Shown: piece by piece, positions 62,588-64,000 of the stretch | How the letters are laid out: each line of letters starts with the position of its first letter | Position numbering within the stretch: the first letter of the stretch is position 1 | Assembly (NCBI GenBank): GCA_002293145.1 | Contig: DBCO01000007.1 | Span: 183,589-247,588, forward strand | DNA from: Akkermansiaceae bacterium UBA956 | GTDB taxonomy: Bacteria; Verrucomicrobiota; Verrucomicrobiia; Verrucomicrobiales; Akkermansiaceae | Direction of reading: 5' to 3' | DNA: 64,000 nt | Translations under genes and position numbers: made by a program | Notes under the pieces: generated by a model | Seen by the model: only the letters and a program-made list of their open reading frames with translations | What the model was told of the DNA's origin: nothing | The model's database searches: none

Positions 62588-63823
62588 TTACGCTTGAAAA
62601 AGTTGACCGATGCGGCGGCAGACCTCCTCGACGTTAGCACGCGAATTGAATGCCGAAATGCGGAACCAACCTTCGCCAGCGGCGCCGAAGCCCGATCCTG
62701 GAGTAATGACTACTTGAGCCTCATCCAGCATCAGGTCAAACATCTCCCACGAGGTTTTACCAGTGGGGCAGCCGACCCAGACGTAGGGCGCATTTTCGCC
62801 ACCAAATACAGGGAGTCCGGCGGCTTTGCAAGCATCGCGCAACAATGAGGCATTGCCCATGTAGTGATGGATTAATGCTGCGACTTGCTCTTTGCCCTCG
62901 GGCGTGAAAAGCGCGGCGGCGGCTTTCTGCACGGGATAGCTTGCGCCATTGAACTTGGTGCTGTGGCGGCGCGACCAGAGTTGGTGCAGGGAAATTTGTT
63001 CTCCGCTCGTTGTGGAGCCCATGAGAGTTTTCGGGATGACGGTGTAGGCACAGCGAACGCCCGTGAAGCCACCGTGTTTGGAGAAAGAGCGGAACTCGAT
63101 GGCGCACTGATGAGCACCAGGGATTTCATAAATCGAGCGCGGCACGTTGCTGTCTTGCACAAAGGCCTCGTAGGCGGAATCGAAAAGAATCAAGGTGTCG
63201 TTCACGAGGGCATAGTTGACCCAAGCGGTGAGTTGCTCACGTGTGGCTACGGCTCCCGTTGGATTATTCGGGAAGCACAGGTAAACCATGTCCACTTTTT
63301 CCGCAGGAGGCCCCGCAACGAAGCCGTTGGAGGCATCGCAGGTAAGATAGACGAGACCCGCATAGGCACCGGATTCGTTAGCATCACCGGTGTTGCCGGC
63401 CATGACGTTGGTATCGACATATACAGGATAGACAGGATCGGTGATGGCGATGCGATTGCCTTTGCCAAAAATATCGAGAATGTTGCCAGTATCGCACTTG
63501 GAGCCATCCGAGATGAAAATTTCGTCAGCGCTGATGTTGAGTCCGTCGTATTGGTTGGCGGAAATCGCCTCGCGCAAAAAGGCATAGCCTTGCTCAGGGC
63601 CGTAGCCCTTGAAGCTAGAACGGTCGGCGAGCTCATCTACACCCTCGTGCATTGCCTTGATGCATGCTGCGGGAAGAGCCTCGGTGACATCGCCGATGCC
63701 GCAACGGATCAATCGCGCGGCTTTTTCAGCGTTTTCTTGTTGAAATGCGGTAACGCGGCGACCGATTTCAGGAAAGAGGTAGCCAGCTTTGAGTTTGAGA
63801 AAGTTTTCGTTGATAAGTGCCAT
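62588..63823 (-). CDS. dapL: LL-diaminopimelate aminotransferase
   Basis: 411 aa from the ATG at 63823 (MALINENFLKLKAGYLFPEI); the frame extends to 63976 without family resemblance. A class I PLP aminotransferase with DapL marks: IRCGIGDVTEALPAACIKAM, ISDGSKCDTGNI, the CFPNNPTGAVATREQL block and the PLP lysine in SFSKHGGFTGVRC (~270). It converts tetrahydrodipicolinate directly to LL-diaminopimelate, skipping the acylated route, as in Chlamydiae, Verrucomicrobia and plants. It belongs to lysine and peptidoglycan precursor synthesis. pdxH follows 72 bp on. Confidence 0.95.
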   Translation of the reverse strand: MALINENFLKLKAGYLFPEIGRRVTAFQQENAEKAARLIRCGIGDVTEALPAACIKAMHEGVDELADRSSFKGYGPEQGYAFLREAISANQYDGLNISADEIFISDGSKCDTGNILDIFGKGNRIAITDPVYPVYVDTNVMAGNTGDANESGAYAGLVYLTCDASNGFVAGPPAEKVDMVYLCFPNNPTGAVATREQLTAWVNYALVNDTLILFDSAYEAFVQDSNVPRSIYEIPGAHQCAIEFRSFSKHGGFTGVRCAYTVIPKTLMGSTTSGEQISLHQLWSRRHSTKFNGASYPVQKAAAALFTPEGKEQVAALIHHYMGNASLLRDACKAAGLPVFGGENAPYVWVGCPTGKTSWEMFDLMLDEAQVVITPGSGFGAAGEGWFRISAFNSRANVEEVCRRIGQLFQA

Positions 63824-64000
63824 GGCAGCGCAGAGATAGAGAAGGAATCCATGACTGACAAGGGAGAAATGGTTCAATAGAAACAAAACTGAGCAGAAAC
63901 ATGGATCGTGAAAAAATGGCAAGTTGCGGGGCAAAGCGTGAGTTTTAAGGCAAATGGAGCTTGTCGAGAAAAGCACAAACTGAGATGCAACTGATTTTTG
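63824..64000. other. Upstream region of dapL, window end
   Basis: No further gene seen. No riboswitch or clear promoter was recognised in the 177 bp available. Confidence 0.4.

Overview
The window looks like a chromosome segment of a Verrucomicrobia-type bacterium. The grounds are a block of pseudopilin-like genes of the Verru_Chthon cassette type (28793-31245), an LL-diaminopimelate aminotransferase (dapL), many genes with no Shine-Dalgarno sequence, and several lipoproteins and EF-hand proteins of the kind common in that phylum. No 16S rRNA is present, so the genus cannot be named. Most of the window is ordinary housekeeping DNA; one clear mobile element interrupts it.

Layout. 1-6755, minus strand: a repeat-rich secreted protein running off the left edge, mnmE, then a tight group of S10 carboxypeptidase, DUF4870 protein and double thioredoxin-fold protein. 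6961-16435, plus strand: a SNF2 helicase, a zinc-ligand-poor bL36, a DUF3592 protein, a SufR-like regulator that has lost its cluster cysteines, a Gfo/Idh/MocA oxidoreductase, a wrecked Na+/Ca2+ antiporter, an EF-hand lipoprotein and DinG. 16445-18160, minus strand: an SDR protein and a PocR-AraC regulator. 18197-19143 is almost gene-free and looks eroded.

19176-25915 is an integrated element of about 6.7 kb. It sits in the 3' half of a tRNA-Pro(TGG) gene and is bounded by an exact 45-bp direct repeat. Its genes all lie on the minus strand: tyrosine integrase, excisionase-like HTH protein, a 61-aa protein, TOPRIM primase, RepA-like ATPase, a terminase-small-subunit-like (Nu1-type) protein and several small unknowns. 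There is no capsid, portal, tail or large terminase. Both ends carry paired ACTGCC(C)TTA sites suited to integrase arm binding, and one 24-25 bp sequence block is repeated upstream of the two main transcription units. I read it as a small phage-satellite-like island with its own replication module. This is the most novel part of the window.

26330-41178: tRNA-Asn, a 14-bp tandem repeat, a Tyr/Gly/Ser-rich lipoprotein, galE, three pseudopilin-like cassette genes, argA, an oppABC-type peptide transporter, a GH13 amylase-family enzyme, and lspA-ileS. 41642-50226: an M16 protease, tRNA-Leu(CAG), folP, an EF-hand protein, a SulP transporter overlapping an LptF/G-type permease, and an M15-like peptidase. 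50537-63823: valS, then nadD with a CbiX chelatase and its Fe-S partner, a lipoate-ligase-like protein, a lipoprotein, tyrA, a DUF58 protein, a double-CDGSH protein, plsY-gpsA, sufE, pdxH and dapL.

The functional groups visible are peptide uptake (opp) with protein turnover (S10, M16), tRNA charging and modification (ileS, valS, mnmE), amino-acid biosynthesis (argA, tyrA, dapL), cofactor biosynthesis (folP, nadD, pdxH, lipoate ligase, CbiX), membrane and lipoprotein biogenesis (plsY, gpsA, lspA, LptF/G) and Fe-S handling (sufE, CDGSH). All calls rest on reading motifs by eye; no database search was run.
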